This document shows, in pieces, positions 1-10,035 of a stretch of 64,000 nucleotides of DNA. The stretch is taken from contig NZ_RHUM01000003.1 in the NCBI RefSeq assembly GCF_003937915.1, forward strand, positions 133,985 to 197,984, in the 5' to 3' direction. The notes under the pieces were generated by a model. The model was not told where the DNA came from and did not search any database. It saw nothing but the letters and a program-made list of their open reading frames with translations. This stretch comes from Erwinia sp. 198 (GTDB lineage: Bacteria; Pseudomonadota; Gammaproteobacteria; Enterobacterales; Enterobacteriaceae). Made by a program: the position numbers and the translations under genes. The stretch's first letter is position 1. Each line of letters opens with the position of its first letter.

Positions 1-1
1 G

Positions 2-1235
<1,234 letters not shown>

Positions 1236-1242
<7 letters not shown>

Positions 1243-1847
1243 CAGAACAACAGCTTGCCCAACTTGACTGGGCAAAAACCGACGGCATGATGCCGGCTAT
1301 CGTGCAGCACGCCGTCTCCGGCGAAGTATTGATGCACGGCTATATGAATCAGGAAGCGCTGGCGAAAACGCTCGAGACCGGTAAAGTGACCTTCTGGTCG
1401 CGTACCAAACAGCGTTTGTGGACCAAGGGCGAAACCTCGGCGCATTTTCTTAACGTCGTCAGCATCACGCCTGACTGCGATAACGATACGCTGCTGCTGC
1501 TGGTCAACCCGGTTGGGCCAACCTGTCATCGCGGCACCAGCAGCTGCTTCTCGCCTGCCGCCGCCGACTGGACTTTCCTGTATCAGCTCGAACAGCTGCT
1601 GGCCGAACGCAAGCACGCCGATCCGGCCAGTTCCTATACCGCCAGCCTTTACGCCAGCGGCACCAAGCGCATCGCGCAGAAGGTCGGTGAAGAAGGCGTG
1701 GAAACCGCGCTGGCGGCCACCGTTAACGATCGCGATGAGCTGACTAACGAGGCTTCCGACCTGGTGTATCACCTGCTGGTGCTGCTTCAGGATCAGGATC
1801 TTAATCTGAGTGCGGTAATCGAAAACCTGCGCCAGCGGCATAAGTAA
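1236..1847 (+). CDS. hisI: HisI (HisIE), bifunctional phosphoribosyl-AMP cyclohydrolase / phosphoribosyl-ATP pyrophosphatase
   Basis: Carries out the second and third steps of histidine synthesis. It has 203 residues. The N-terminal HisI domain (about 1-110) has the metal-binding run CDNDT and [11 protein letters not shown]. The C-terminal HisE domain (about 115-203) is helical, with [18 protein letters not shown]. The start is GTG inside the hisF stop region. The match to the E. coli N-terminus ([14 protein letters not shown]) supports this start. It is the last gene of the his operon here. Confidence 0.97.
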
Positions 1848-1874
1848 CAGAGCCGGGGTATAGCAACAAATAAC

Positions 1875-1900
1875 AAGGTCGGGCAACCGGCCTTCTTAAT
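1875..1900 (+). terminator. possible his operon terminator (GNRA-loop hairpin)
   Basis: An 8-bp stem (AAGGTCGG / CCGGCCTT, one G-U pair) closes a GCAA tetraloop and is followed by CTTAATTAA. The U-run is poor, so it may only attenuate transcription into the following yeaK-like gene. Confidence 0.35.
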
Positions 1901-1912
1901 TAAGGGAGCAGG

Positions 1913-2392
1913 ATGAGCACGTTTGACAAGTTAATCGCTCTGCTGGACGGCCAGCAGGCGCGTTATAAGATCATGACGCATGAGCCGACCGGCAAATGTG
2001 AAGAAGTTGCGGCAATCCGCGGCACCGCTGTCGGTCAGGGGGCCAAGGCGCTGGTGTGCCACGTCAAAGGCAACGGCGTTAAACAGTACGTTCTGGCAAT
2101 ATTGCCTGCCGACCAGCAGGCTGACCTGAGCAAGGTAGCCAAAGCGGTCGGCGGCCTGCGCGCCTCGCTGGCCAGCCCGGCGGAAGTGGATCGGCTGACC
2201 GGCTGTGTGTTTGGTGCGATACCGCCCTTCAGCTTTCATGATGAGCTGAAAGTTGTCGTCGATCCCACGCTGTGCGAGCGCAACAGCGAGATCGCGTTTA
2301 ACGCCGGACTGCTGGAGAAATCAGTGGTGCTGAACGCGCAGGATTATCAGCGTATCGCAAGCACACAGTCAGCTGATATTTTGAAAGAGTAA
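1913..2392 (+). CDS. yeaK: YeaK-type mischarged aminoacyl-tRNA deacylase (YbaK/EbsC fold)
   Basis: 159-residue protein of the YbaK/ProX deacylase family, which hydrolyses amino acids wrongly attached to tRNA in the cytosol. The sequence follows E. coli YeaK closely: IRGTAVGQGAKALVCHVKGN, VLAILPADQQADLS, GGLRASLASPAEV and GCVFGAIPPFSF are all shared. The K of GAKALV in the first conserved loop is the usual substrate-site lysine of the family. A good ribosome site (GGGAGCAGG) sits just before the ATG. In E. coli yeaK is elsewhere on the chromosome; here it occupies the interval between hisI and gnd where ugd and wzz often lie. Family assignment is firm; orthology with yeaK is by remembered similarity. 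Confidence 0.85.
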   Translation: MSTFDKLIALLDGQQARYKIMTHEPTGKCEEVAAIRGTAVGQGAKALVCHVKGNGVKQYVLAILPADQQADLSKVAKAVGGLRASLASPAEVDRLTGCVFGAIPPFSFHDELKVVVDPTLCERNSEIAFNAGLLEKSVVLNAQDYQRIASTQSADILKE

Positions 2393-2414
2393 AAACGATT
2401 GAGTCTCTACAGAC

Positions 2415-2450
2415 GAAAAAAAACCCCAGCGCAACGCCTGGGGTTTTTTA
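2415..2450. terminator. bidirectional terminator between yeaK-like gene and gnd
   Basis: The stem CCCCAG / CTGGGG, with A-run on the left (AAAAAAAA) and T-run on the right (TTTTTTA), can stop transcription from both convergent genes. Confidence 0.85.
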
Positions 2451-2482
2451 TTATCGGGCTTTAAAGCCCGGAGACGGCGGAA

Positions 2483-3889
2483 TTAATCCAGCCACTCGGT
2501 GTGGAACACACCTTCTTTATCGGTACGCTTGTAGGTATGCGCGCCGAAGTAGTCACGCTGCGCCTGGATCAGGTTCGCTGGCAGCACCGCTGAACGGTAG
2601 CTGTCGTAGTAGGCGATAGCAGCGGAGAAGGTTGGTGTTGGGATGCCGTTCTGTACGGCATAGGCCACAACGTCACGCAGCGCCTGCTGGTATTCGTCCG
2701 CGATATTTTTGAAGTACGGTGCCAGCAGCAGGTTAGCGATGTCGGCGTCATCCGCATAGGCATCGGTAATTTTTTGCAGGAACTGCGCGCGGATAATGCA
2801 GCCAGCGCGGAAGATTTTAGCAATCTCGCCGTAGTTCAGATCCCAGTTGTTTTCGGTGGAAGCCGCTTTCAGCTGAGAGAAGCCCTGTGCATAGGAAACG
2901 ATTTTGCCCAGGTAAAGCGCGCGGCGCACTTTCTCAACGAACTCTGCTTTATCGCCGGAAACGGTCTGCACGGTCGGGCCGCTCAGAACTTTGGAAGCCG
3001 CTACGCGCTGAGTTTTCAGCGAGGAGAGGTAGCGTGCGAATACGGATTCGGTGATCAGCGACAGCGGCTCGCCCAGATCCAGAGAGCTCTGGCTGGTCCA
3101 TTTACCGGTGCCTTTGTTGGCCGCTTCATCCAGGATCACATCAACCAGGTAGTTGCCCTCTTCGTCTTTCTTGGTGAAGATGTCTTTGGTGATGTCGATC
3201 AGGTAGCTGCTCAGCTCGCCTTCGTTCCAGTCGCTGAAGGTCTTAGCCAGATCTTCGTTGCTCAGGTTCAGGGCATTTTTCAGCAGGGAGTAGGCTTCTG
3301 CAATCAGCTGCATATCGCCATATTCGATACCGTTGTGCACCATTTTCACATAGTGACCAGCGCCGTCCGGACCGATGTAGGCAACACAGGCTTCGCCTTC
3401 GGCGCGCGCGGCGATTTTATCCAGGATTGGCGCAACCAGCTCGTAAGCTTCTTTCTGGCCGCCAGGCATGATAGATGGGCCTTTCAGAGCGCCCTCTTCG
3501 CCGCCGGAAACACCGGTACCGATAAAGTTGAAGCCCTGCTCAGACAGTTCGCGGTTACGGCGAATAGTGTCTTTATAGAAAGTGTTGCCGCCGTCGATCA
3601 GGATATCGCCTTTATCGAGGTGTGGCGTCAGAGAAGCGATGGTTTTGTCGGTCGCTTCGCCTGCCTGCACCATCAGCAGAATACGGCGAGGTTTCTCAAG
3701 GGATTCAACAAACTCTTCGATGGTGTAGTAAGGCGCCAGCTTTTTGCCTTCGTTCTCGGCGATGACTTCATCAGTCTTTTCGCGAGAGCGGTTAAAGATG
3801 GATACGGTATAGCCGCGGCTTTCAATGTTAAGAGCCAGGTTACGACCCATTACCGCCATACCTACAACGCCGATCTGTTGCTTGGACAT
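2483..3889 (-). CDS. gnd: 6-phosphogluconate dehydrogenase, decarboxylating
   Basis: NADP-dependent enzyme of the pentose phosphate pathway, converting 6-phosphogluconate to ribulose 5-phosphate and CO2 in the cytosol. It has 468 residues, identical in length to E. coli Gnd. The N-terminal Rossmann motif [13 protein letters not shown] and the cofactor-proximal [10 protein letters not shown] are visible. The catalytic run [13 protein letters not shown] (lysine and glutamate general acid/base) and the C-terminal [14 protein letters not shown] tail are present. An AGGAG ribosome site precedes the ATG. gnd flanks O-antigen loci in enterobacteria and does so here, convergent with the his operon. 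Confidence 0.98.
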   Translation of the reverse strand: MSKQQIGVVGMAVMGRNLALNIESRGYTVSIFNRSREKTDEVIAENEGKKLAPYYTIEEFVESLEKPRRILLMVQAGEATDKTIASLTPHLDKGDILIDGGNTFYKDTIRRNRELSEQGFNFIGTGVSGGEEGALKGPSIMPGGQKEAYELVAPILDKIAARAEGEACVAYIGPDGAGHYVKMVHNGIEYGDMQLIAEAYSLLKNALNLSNEDLAKTFSDWNEGELSSYLIDITKDIFTKKDEEGNYLVDVILDEAANKGTGKWTSQSSLDLGEPLSLITESVFARYLSSLKTQRVAASKVLSGPTVQTVSGDKAEFVEKVRRALYLGKIVSYAQGFSQLKAASTENNWDLNYGEIAKIFRAGCIIRAQFLQKITDAYADDADIANLLLAPYFKNIADEYQQALRDVVAYAVQNGIPTPTFSAAIAYYDSYRSAVLPANLIQAQRDYFGAHTYKRTDKEGVFHTEWLD

Positions 3890-3978
3890 TACATACTCCT
3901 GTCATGTAAAAACAATGGCTTACTTCGCCTTCGTTTTAGTGCTTGAACTGTCTCTCTACCTTAGAGACTATCTATTCT

Positions 3979-4005
3979 ATTGTACATAGCAAAATTAACA
4001 TTCAA
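3979..4005 (-). promoter_or_regulatory. candidate gnd promoter
   Basis: On the reverse strand, TTGAAT (4005-4000) and TACAAT (3984-3979) are separated by 15 bases, about 95 bases upstream of gnd. The hexamers are fair but the spacing is short, so this is only a candidate. Confidence 0.35.
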
Positions 4006-4123
4006 AGCTATCGTAGCTATTACTCTTTTCAGATTAATGCTTAAGTAATAACCATCTATAAAGCATGTCAATGAATAAAAATCAGCCACTAATAGTATCC
4101 GTGACGGAATTATTTACACTCTG

Positions 4124-4152
4124 AAATAAAAAGCCCCCGCGATGCGGGGGCT
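4124..4152 (-). terminator. terminator of the O-antigen operon
   Basis: A perfect 8-bp GC stem (GCCCCCGC / GCGGGGGC) with a 3-base loop is followed on the reverse strand by TTTTTATTT. It lies seven bases beyond the stop of the last O-antigen gene. Confidence 0.88.
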
Positions 4153-4158
4153 AAGGCA

Positions 4159-6678
4159 CTATTTAACAATCTCGTGAATAGCACGATTTGATAATCGCCG
4201 TTTCACATAACGCTGAAAACGATAAGGGATAAACCGCGCAACAACTTTAACGCCAGGAAGCTGAATGAGCCTCCATAGTTTCGCCAGATAGACCTCTTTT
4301 TGCGAAAGCTGTTCGCTAATTACCCGGGTAACCTCAACATGATTGATCAATGTTTTGTAATCAATAATGCCAAGTTTCCCCTTGCGCTGCCATTCCGGAT
4401 TAAGATATTCAGCCTGATAAAATTCTTTATTTAGCTTGATGCCTTTATCGTCAAGTATATTGCGCTTATTTTCACCATTATTCAGCCGTGCCGGATCGGC
4501 CGCCAGCGAGAGGAAGAATTCCTTCAGCGCCGGAATCGCCATATCCCACTGGATAACTCTACTATATTGACGCTCGTTGACCCGCTCCGGAAATGCGCCA
4601 ATGTTAGGCACGATCACAGGCAAGCCATTCTCCAGGGCGATGCTAAGCGTATAGCTATAGGTTTCCGGCCATTGAGCAGGATACCAGACCACGTCAGGCT
4701 TCACTTCCTCAATGATTTTATCGATATCGGCATCTGAATAGCCGCCCAGCGTATTAATTGCACTGTGTAACGGACGGAAAGCATATCCCATCAGTGTAAA
4801 TTTTACCGGATGTCCACTCAGGGCAACGGCAGTTTCTTCCAGAAGAACAGCCCCCTTTTCTTTGCTGATAGCGCCAATAATGAGGACATTCAGATCGCGG
4901 GAGGGCTGCGGCGCTTTAACCGGCATATCATGCTGTTTAACATGGTGGTCAATATGCCACGCGCTAACCGCGTTGTAAGTTTTCGCATCGTATACGTTGG
5001 CATAGCGCGCCTGCGTATCAATTGATGGGAAAATCACGCGCTGTGCGCCCCGTAGCCAGGCGGCGACGTGCTTGCGGTAGTCTTCTAACGGCATATACAT
5101 TGGCACTGGATAGTGCTCAATGCAGAGCTGATCCATAGTGGTTAAATCATCCCCACAGAAGCGTCCGTTTCGGTCGGTCAGCGTTGGGTTGCCGTTAATT
5201 AAAAAGTAGTCATGTACCGTTATATCATAACTGCATTTAAGCTTTTCATGCAGCGTCAGGATCTCTTTGCTGAATCCCATGATATGGTGATAGTGAATAT
5301 TCCCTACACCTACAAACGTCAGCAAGTCTGTTAATTTATCCGTACCCTGATCGAGATCGAAAATGATCCGGTCTTTATTAGCCGCGCCTTCCGCCGTTAG
5401 CGCCAGTGCATAGGTATTCTCTTTTTCACCTGGCGACAGCAGTAAAAAATGCACTTTATTCTTATAATGCGCAATAAGCTCATTTAAATGGGTAACTACG
5501 CCGCCGCCCATTTTATGGCTGACCAGCAGCACTTTAGGGACCGGCGTGGTAGCGATAATACGCGCCATCATTTGCTGACGAGCTTTTTTAGCCGGATCGG
5601 CTGCGATAAAAGACATAACGTCAGCAGTATAATTCGGGTGTAGTTCGGACAAAAGCTCCATGGCTTTGATCTTACGTGGGCTTTGCTCGCCGGCAAAACT
5701 GACGCCGCCTTTATGGTAGGCAAATACGTTCAGCTGATGATAGTTTTTCCAACCCAGCTTATCTGCACGCTGGCACCAGTCATTTTCTTCACCGTAGCCG
5801 CGGCCAAAAGTTTCGACATCGAAATAGCCCACCTGATTTAAACAGTCACGACGAATATACATGCAGAAACCGATCCCTGTTGGGATCTCAACCAGATTAT
5901 TCTGGGTGCCATAACTGGAGAAATGGTCGTCCAATGCCTTAACGTCCAGTCCGAGCAACAGCTCGTTATCTTCACAGAAGTTAGGGAAGCTGCAAATAGT
6001 GGCGTTATTTGAAAACGGCGTAATGCTGCCTACGCGCTCTTTGCTATAGGCGGCATCTTTGATTCTTTCAAGCCAATTGTTCGCTACCTCAACGTCGCTG
6101 TTAAGTAACAGCACGTCATTGCGCAGATGAAGCTGCATTCCGCGGTTGACTGTAGCCACAAAGCCCAGGTTGGTTTCGTTTTCCAGCAGGATAAACTCAT
6201 CATTGCTGCTACGCGCGCGCAACCACTCCGTCAGCTCCGGCTCCGGTGAGCAATCGTTAATAACGACCAGCTGCGCCCAGTCCGGAATTGAAGCCAAGGT
6301 AGATTCAATACACTCCTGGGTTTCTTCCAGACCAGCATAGACAGGGACAATGACGTCAACCGTTTTCGACAGATCAATTTCGTTGCGTGCCAGCGCCTTG
6401 CGGTGACTGGTCTGAATAAACTCCAGCTGGTTACTCAGGGCTGTCGCCTGCTGCTTCAGCGCCTGATTTTCCGCTTCCAGCGCCTGTTTTTCCGCTTCCA
6501 GCGACGAATGGTCACTAGTTGAAGCAATACGGCCAGCCTGGCTTTCAACACAACTTGCTTCCAGCTCGGCTATAGTATTTTGCAACGCAGCGATGCTGGC
6601 GGTTAATTCCCTTATCTTACGGTCCTTGACGCCGTTTTCGATATCGGATGCCAGTGATCCCTTGTCGTTATCATTCAT
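4159..6678 (-). CDS. O-antigen polymerase: coiled coil + GT2 + GT4 glycosyltransferase (WbbB C-terminal part)
   Basis: 839-residue cytosolic protein with three parts. Residues about 18-95 are heptad-rich and charged (IRELTASIAALQNTIAELE, LEAEKQALEAENQALKQQ), predicting a coiled coil. Residues about 107-375 form a GT2 (GT-A) domain with VDVIVPVYAG, VINDCSPEPE and the DxD-like LLLNSDVEV at 191-198. Residues about 384-780 form a GT4 (GT-B) domain starting PKVLLVSHKMGGGVVTHL and including ENGLPVIVPNIGAFPERV. The start overlaps the previous stop as ATGA, and AGGA lies 8 bases upstream. Two transferases in one chain fit a two-sugar repeat. With the upstream Kdo-transferase-like gene and wbbL/wzm/wzt, the set matches the Raoultella/Klebsiella O12 WbbB system, in which GT99, GT2 and GT4 modules are fused. 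The proposed substrates (GlcNAc and rhamnose) are inference. Confidence 0.75.
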   Translation of the reverse strand: MNDNDKGSLASDIENGVKDRKIRELTASIAALQNTIAELEASCVESQAGRIASTSDHSSLEAEKQALEAENQALKQQATALSNQLEFIQTSHRKALARNEIDLSKTVDVIVPVYAGLEETQECIESTLASIPDWAQLVVINDCSPEPELTEWLRARSSNDEFILLENETNLGFVATVNRGMQLHLRNDVLLLNSDVEVANNWLERIKDAAYSKERVGSITPFSNNATICSFPNFCEDNELLLGLDVKALDDHFSSYGTQNNLVEIPTGIGFCMYIRRDCLNQVGYFDVETFGRGYGEENDWCQRADKLGWKNYHQLNVFAYHKGGVSFAGEQSPRKIKAMELLSELHPNYTADVMSFIAADPAKKARQQMMARIIATTPVPKVLLVSHKMGGGVVTHLNELIAHYKNKVHFLLLSPGEKENTYALALTAEGAANKDRIIFDLDQGTDKLTDLLTFVGVGNIHYHHIMGFSKEILTLHEKLKCSYDITVHDYFLINGNPTLTDRNGRFCGDDLTTMDQLCIEHYPVPMYMPLEDYRKHVAAWLRGAQRVIFPSIDTQARYANVYDAKTYNAVSAWHIDHHVKQHDMPVKAPQPSRDLNVLIIGAISKEKGAVLLEETAVALSGHPVKFTLMGYAFRPLHSAINTLGGYSDADIDKIIEEVKPDVVWYPAQWPETYSYTLSIALENGLPVIVPNIGAFPERVNERQYSRVIQWDMAIPALKEFFLSLAADPARLNNGENKRNILDDKGIKLNKEFYQAEYLNPEWQRKGKLGIIDYKTLINHVEVTRVISEQLSQKEVYLAKLWRLIQLPGVKVVARFIPYRFQRYVKRRLSNRAIHEIVK

Positions 6679-7811
6679 TTTTTATTTCCTGAACTTTCAT
6701 AAAATTGAAGATGTTTTTTTATAATTGCCTGTTCATCAGGCTTAGCGAGCCTGAAGCGTATATAGTCTAAATCAAAGATAAGGGCATAAGGCACAAGATA
6801 AGCAAACAGGTAAAATCCCAGGCGATTAATACGTTCCTTTTCCTGTTCCGCCTCTAAAATGAAGCGGAATGAGGAATCTCCAAAGGCAACAACCGGCACC
6901 CCCATCAGAAGCGCTTCAAGGCCGACGCTGGAATTAATAGTCACGATTTTCTTACAGCGGGCGATAAAATCGATGCTGGTAGCCGATTGATCAACATTAA
7001 AAATTTTTTCATTTAACCTGAAAGCGCTGCCTGGGTGACTACGCACAAGGAATTTACTGTCATAATTCAGGTGCGCATAATCAAGCAGCGCCTGGTTATT
7101 AAATCCATTAGCATAAGCAATAAGGTTGGAATCATTTTCAACCTGGAGCACTATGCCTGATTCGTATTCTTTTATCGGCGCAGGTAACGGCGAGGCGGCA
7201 AAGAAATCGCGTAAGTCTGCGAGCGTCAGGTCAATTTGACACTCGTCTGCAACAGCCGCATAACGTGCCGCTGCCTCAGTATTGCCGTTAACGCCACTGA
7301 AGTCGAGATAGCCTGTTGAAAGGTATTCAGGATGCCTTAGTGGACCTAACTCCATATTCATTACTGGTATATTCAACTTGTTACAAGCCAGGGACAAAGA
7401 AGGACAATTACACCAGTTTAGTACAACTTCCACCTTTCCGATTGACAAAATAGCATCATAAAAATCTTTTTCGAGCGAAGCATCTTCCGTAGTGAGGTAG
7501 TCGTGGAAAGCACGAGTAGGATTACCGTCATGTTCAGCTAACTTCCGCACGAAAAAGTCGCTATTGAAAGGAGTAAAACTCATGGAGGCCAATTCAGCCG
7601 AGGTCGGAAGACGATACCCCTGTCGCGCTTGCGAATCTTCCAGCAGCTCCCAACGATCGTACTGACGCCAGACGTCGATATCTCTGCGATACAGATCGTC
7701 AGTCAGAAAATGTAGCTTGTCGCCATATGTTGTTAAAAGTTTATAAAATATCCATAGATAGGGGGCCGATCGTCCCCTGAATGGAAAAGAAGGGAAAAAA
7801 GCGACAATCAT
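6675..7811 (-). CDS. predicted retaining beta-Kdo transferase, GT99/KpsC-like (WbbB N-terminal part as separate protein)
   Basis: 378-residue protein of the capsule-synthesis/Kdo-transferase superfamily. Visible family marks are ELGPLRHP at 154-161 (equivalent of the E-G-x-x-R loop), QVENDSNL at 223-230, RSHPGS at 257-262 and INSSVGLEALLMGVP at 292-306. D227 in QVEND sits where the nucleophilic aspartate of GT99 WbbB lies, as I recall the family. Its length fits the isolated GT99 module of Raoultella WbbB (about 400 residues). It overlaps the upstream wzt by four bases and the downstream polymerase gene by four, so all three are coupled. Predicted role: adding one terminal Kdo to stop chain growth and mark it for the Wzt carbohydrate-binding domain. 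The alternative is another sugar-acid transferase of the same superfamily. Confidence 0.7.
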   Translation of the reverse strand: MIVAFFPSFPFRGRSAPYLWIFYKLLTTYGDKLHFLTDDLYRRDIDVWRQYDRWELLEDSQARQGYRLPTSAELASMSFTPFNSDFFVRKLAEHDGNPTRAFHDYLTTEDASLEKDFYDAILSIGKVEVVLNWCNCPSLSLACNKLNIPVMNMELGPLRHPEYLSTGYLDFSGVNGNTEAAARYAAVADECQIDLTLADLRDFFAASPLPAPIKEYESGIVLQVENDSNLIAYANGFNNQALLDYAHLNYDSKFLVRSHPGSAFRLNEKIFNVDQSATSIDFIARCKKIVTINSSVGLEALLMGVPVVAFGDSSFRFILEAEQEKERINRLGFYLFAYLVPYALIFDLDYIRFRLAKPDEQAIIKKHLQFYESSGNKK

Positions 7812-9145
7812 TTGTCGACTCCCCCATTAAAGGAAACTTTTACCGGAGCGTAAAGTACCCCCCCCTGTTCACGGGGAGCCCAATATTTAATTTTGTGCAT
7901 CGGGCGGCGTTGATCCAATTCTTCACGCTGTCCTTTATCCAGTGAAGCCAGGCCACAATGGATTAAATAGTCACCTGCATTGAGCGGTAGGGTCACTTTA
8001 TAGTCAACAAAATATTTACCTGGTTTAAGGTGAAAAGGCTGACCCGCTGCAATATTATTATCACCCCATACGTCCCCACCCTGCGATCTGGACAGAGAAA
8101 TACCCAATACCGCTTCTTTGATTTCCTCTGCAACCAGTAAGGTAAAGCTAAAAGTAAGCGCTTCACCGGCTTTTACCATCGGCTTCTCTTCCAGAGGCGT
8201 ACCATCGGATTTGATGACGGTCATTTTTTCTATAATGGCGCGAGCGCTGCCGAAGCGTTTTTCGTCAACTTCACGATGGATACCACCCTGCTGAATGCGC
8301 TGCAGGTCAGCTACGCTGAAATCCGTAACAGCATGGTTTTCATTCTGTGGCTTAATGTTTTCCACCGCTTCCGCTTGTGAAAGAATCATCCCTTTTTCGT
8401 AGGCAAGTACGGCGGCCAGTACATCCGTAGTGTCGGCAATAAGCTCGCCGTTTTTCATCACGATGCAGCGATCGGCATATTCCAGGATACTGCCGGTCGA
8501 ATGGGTCACCATCAGGATGGTTGTGCCTTTTTTCTTCAAGGCTTCCATACGTTTAAAACATTTATATTGGAATCCAATGTCGCCTACCGCCAGGGCTTCG
8601 TCGACAATCAATATTTCTGGATCTACACAGGCCTGCACAGCAAAAGCAAGTCGCACATACATGCCGCTGGAATAAGTCTTTACGGGCTGGTCGATAAAGT
8701 TACCGATATCGGCAAAGCTTAAAATTTCGTCAAGCTTAGCGTCAGTTTCGCTTCTACTCATGCCTAATACACTGGCGTTGAGGTAGACATTTTCGCGTCC
8801 GGTGAATTCGGGATTAAATCCTGCGCCCAGTTCCAGCAGAGCGGCAACGCGTCCATTGATTTCTACGTTCCCTGCAGTAGGCGACAATGTCCCACAGATC
8901 ATCTGTAGCAGCGTCGATTTTCCTGCGCCGTTGCGGCCAATAATGCCTACGGTTTCACCACGGTTAATAGTAAAAGAAACATTCCTTAACGCCCAAAACT
9001 CTTTAAAATAATTTTGGGTACTTTTCCCCGCGAAGCGGCGCGCGTGCGGAAGGACGAATTGTTTCAGGCGATCCCTTGGACGATCGTAGATATGATAGCA
9101 CTTACTCAGCCCTTCAATGCGGACAGCAAATTCATTAGAGGACAT
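7808..9145 (-). CDS. wzt: Wzt, O-antigen ABC transporter ATPase with C-terminal carbohydrate-binding domain
   Basis: 445 residues from the ATG at 9145. That start is preferred over one 63 bases upstream because AAGGGA lies 8 bases before it and it overlaps the wzm stop by only 11 bases. The ATPase domain (1-260) has Walker A GRNGAGKST at 70-78, signature YSSGM at 158-162 and Walker B ILIVDEAL at 178-185. Residues about 305-445 form an extra beta-rich domain (GEALTFSFTLLV, VLGISLSRSQGGDVWG, HLKPGKYFVDY) of the kind that binds the capped chain end in Wzt proteins. Such a domain is found in systems where export requires a terminal modification. This agrees with the Kdo-transferase-like gene next to it. 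It works with Wzm at the inner membrane. Confidence 0.93.
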   Translation of the reverse strand: MSSNEFAVRIEGLSKCYHIYDRPRDRLKQFVLPHARRFAGKSTQNYFKEFWALRNVSFTINRGETVGIIGRNGAGKSTLLQMICGTLSPTAGNVEINGRVAALLELGAGFNPEFTGRENVYLNASVLGMSRSETDAKLDEILSFADIGNFIDQPVKTYSSGMYVRLAFAVQACVDPEILIVDEALAVGDIGFQYKCFKRMEALKKKGTTILMVTHSTGSILEYADRCIVMKNGELIADTTDVLAAVLAYEKGMILSQAEAVENIKPQNENHAVTDFSVADLQRIQQGGIHREVDEKRFGSARAIIEKMTVIKSDGTPLEEKPMVKAGEALTFSFTLLVAEEIKEAVLGISLSRSQGGDVWGDNNIAAGQPFHLKPGKYFVDYKVTLPLNAGDYLIHCGLASLDKGQREELDQRRPMHKIKYWAPREQGGVLYAPVKVSFNGGVDK

Positions 9146-9968
9146 CAGCGAATCCCTTTCTGGTTTTCTGGAAGAAAGCAAAGCCGAGCCAGGCAATAAC
9201 AGAGGCACAGCCAGTGTAGATTAATAATCCTTTCCAGTTTGGTACATGCCCCCAAATTAGAACTTCACGTGCTTGCTCAATGATAAAAGTGAGAGGATTA
9301 AGCATAATCCAGATACGGAACTTTTCAGGAATAGCCGTAATGGGGAAGAATACCGGAGAGAGAAACATCATGATGGTAGTAATGATCATGGTGGTTTGCC
9401 CTACATCACGGATATATACACCTAGTGAAGAAAGGATCCAGGATAAGCCCAGGCAAAAAATTATCAAAGGTATAAACACAGCAGGTAGAAAGACGCTTGT
9501 CCAGTGCAAATAGCCGTTAAAAGTAAAGAAAGCGAGCATTAGAACAAACAGGCTAATTACGCTATGAAAAATAGCGGAAAGTAGACTGATAACGGATAAT
9601 GTTTCGAGAGGATAAACAACTTTTTTGACATAGTTGATATTGCCCAAAATAATTGTTGGGGCTTTATTTACCACCTCGGCAAACAGACCATGCACAATCA
9701 TGCCCACAAACAGTATCAATGCAAATTGCGTTTTACTTTCATCACCGCCCACGGACCAGCGGGCTTTAAACGCCACGGAAAAGACAAAGGTATAAACCGC
9801 GAGCATAAATAAAGGATTCAGAAAAGACCAGGCCAGCCCCATACTGGACCCTTTATAACGGCCAACAACTTCTCGCTTGGTCATTTGATAAATCAACTGT
9901 TTATGACGAAAAATTGAAGCCAGCATCGCCCTGACGGAAATGCGCTGCTTTAAATGAGGGTTGCTCAT
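9135..9968 (-). CDS. wzm: Wzm, O-antigen ABC transporter permease
   Basis: 277-residue inner-membrane protein of the ABC-2 type. The N-terminal amphipathic gate-helix region (ISVRAMLASIFRHKQLIYQM) and TKREVVGRYKGSSMGLAWSF are typical of Wzm/KpsM/TagG permeases. About six hydrophobic segments follow, with NPLTFIIEQAREVLIWG before the last. It overlaps wzt. The pair exports undecaprenol-linked finished O-polysaccharide to the periplasm, which replaces the Wzx/Wzy route. Confidence 0.93.
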   Translation of the reverse strand: MSNPHLKQRISVRAMLASIFRHKQLIYQMTKREVVGRYKGSSMGLAWSFLNPLFMLAVYTFVFSVAFKARWSVGGDESKTQFALILFVGMIVHGLFAEVVNKAPTIILGNINYVKKVVYPLETLSVISLLSAIFHSVISLFVLMLAFFTFNGYLHWTSVFLPAVFIPLIIFCLGLSWILSSLGVYIRDVGQTTMIITTIMMFLSPVFFPITAIPEKFRIWIMLNPLTFIIEQAREVLIWGHVPNWKGLLIYTGCASVIAWLGFAFFQKTRKGFADVL

Positions 9969-10035
9969 TTCTCTCCCCTCTCTGAACCTGCCATAATAAA
10001 TCCTTTGAACATATTATTAATACCTCAAACAGTAT

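Noticed and set aside
2774-3946. 390-codon open frame on the strand opposite gnd
   Set aside because: It lies almost wholly over gnd in antisense. Long antisense frames are common in GC-rich genes, and it shows no protein family motif.
7808-9208. longer wzt form starting at 9208
   Set aside because: It would overlap wzm by 74 bases and lacks a good ribosome site; the ATG at 9145 has both a ribosome site and a family-like N-terminus.
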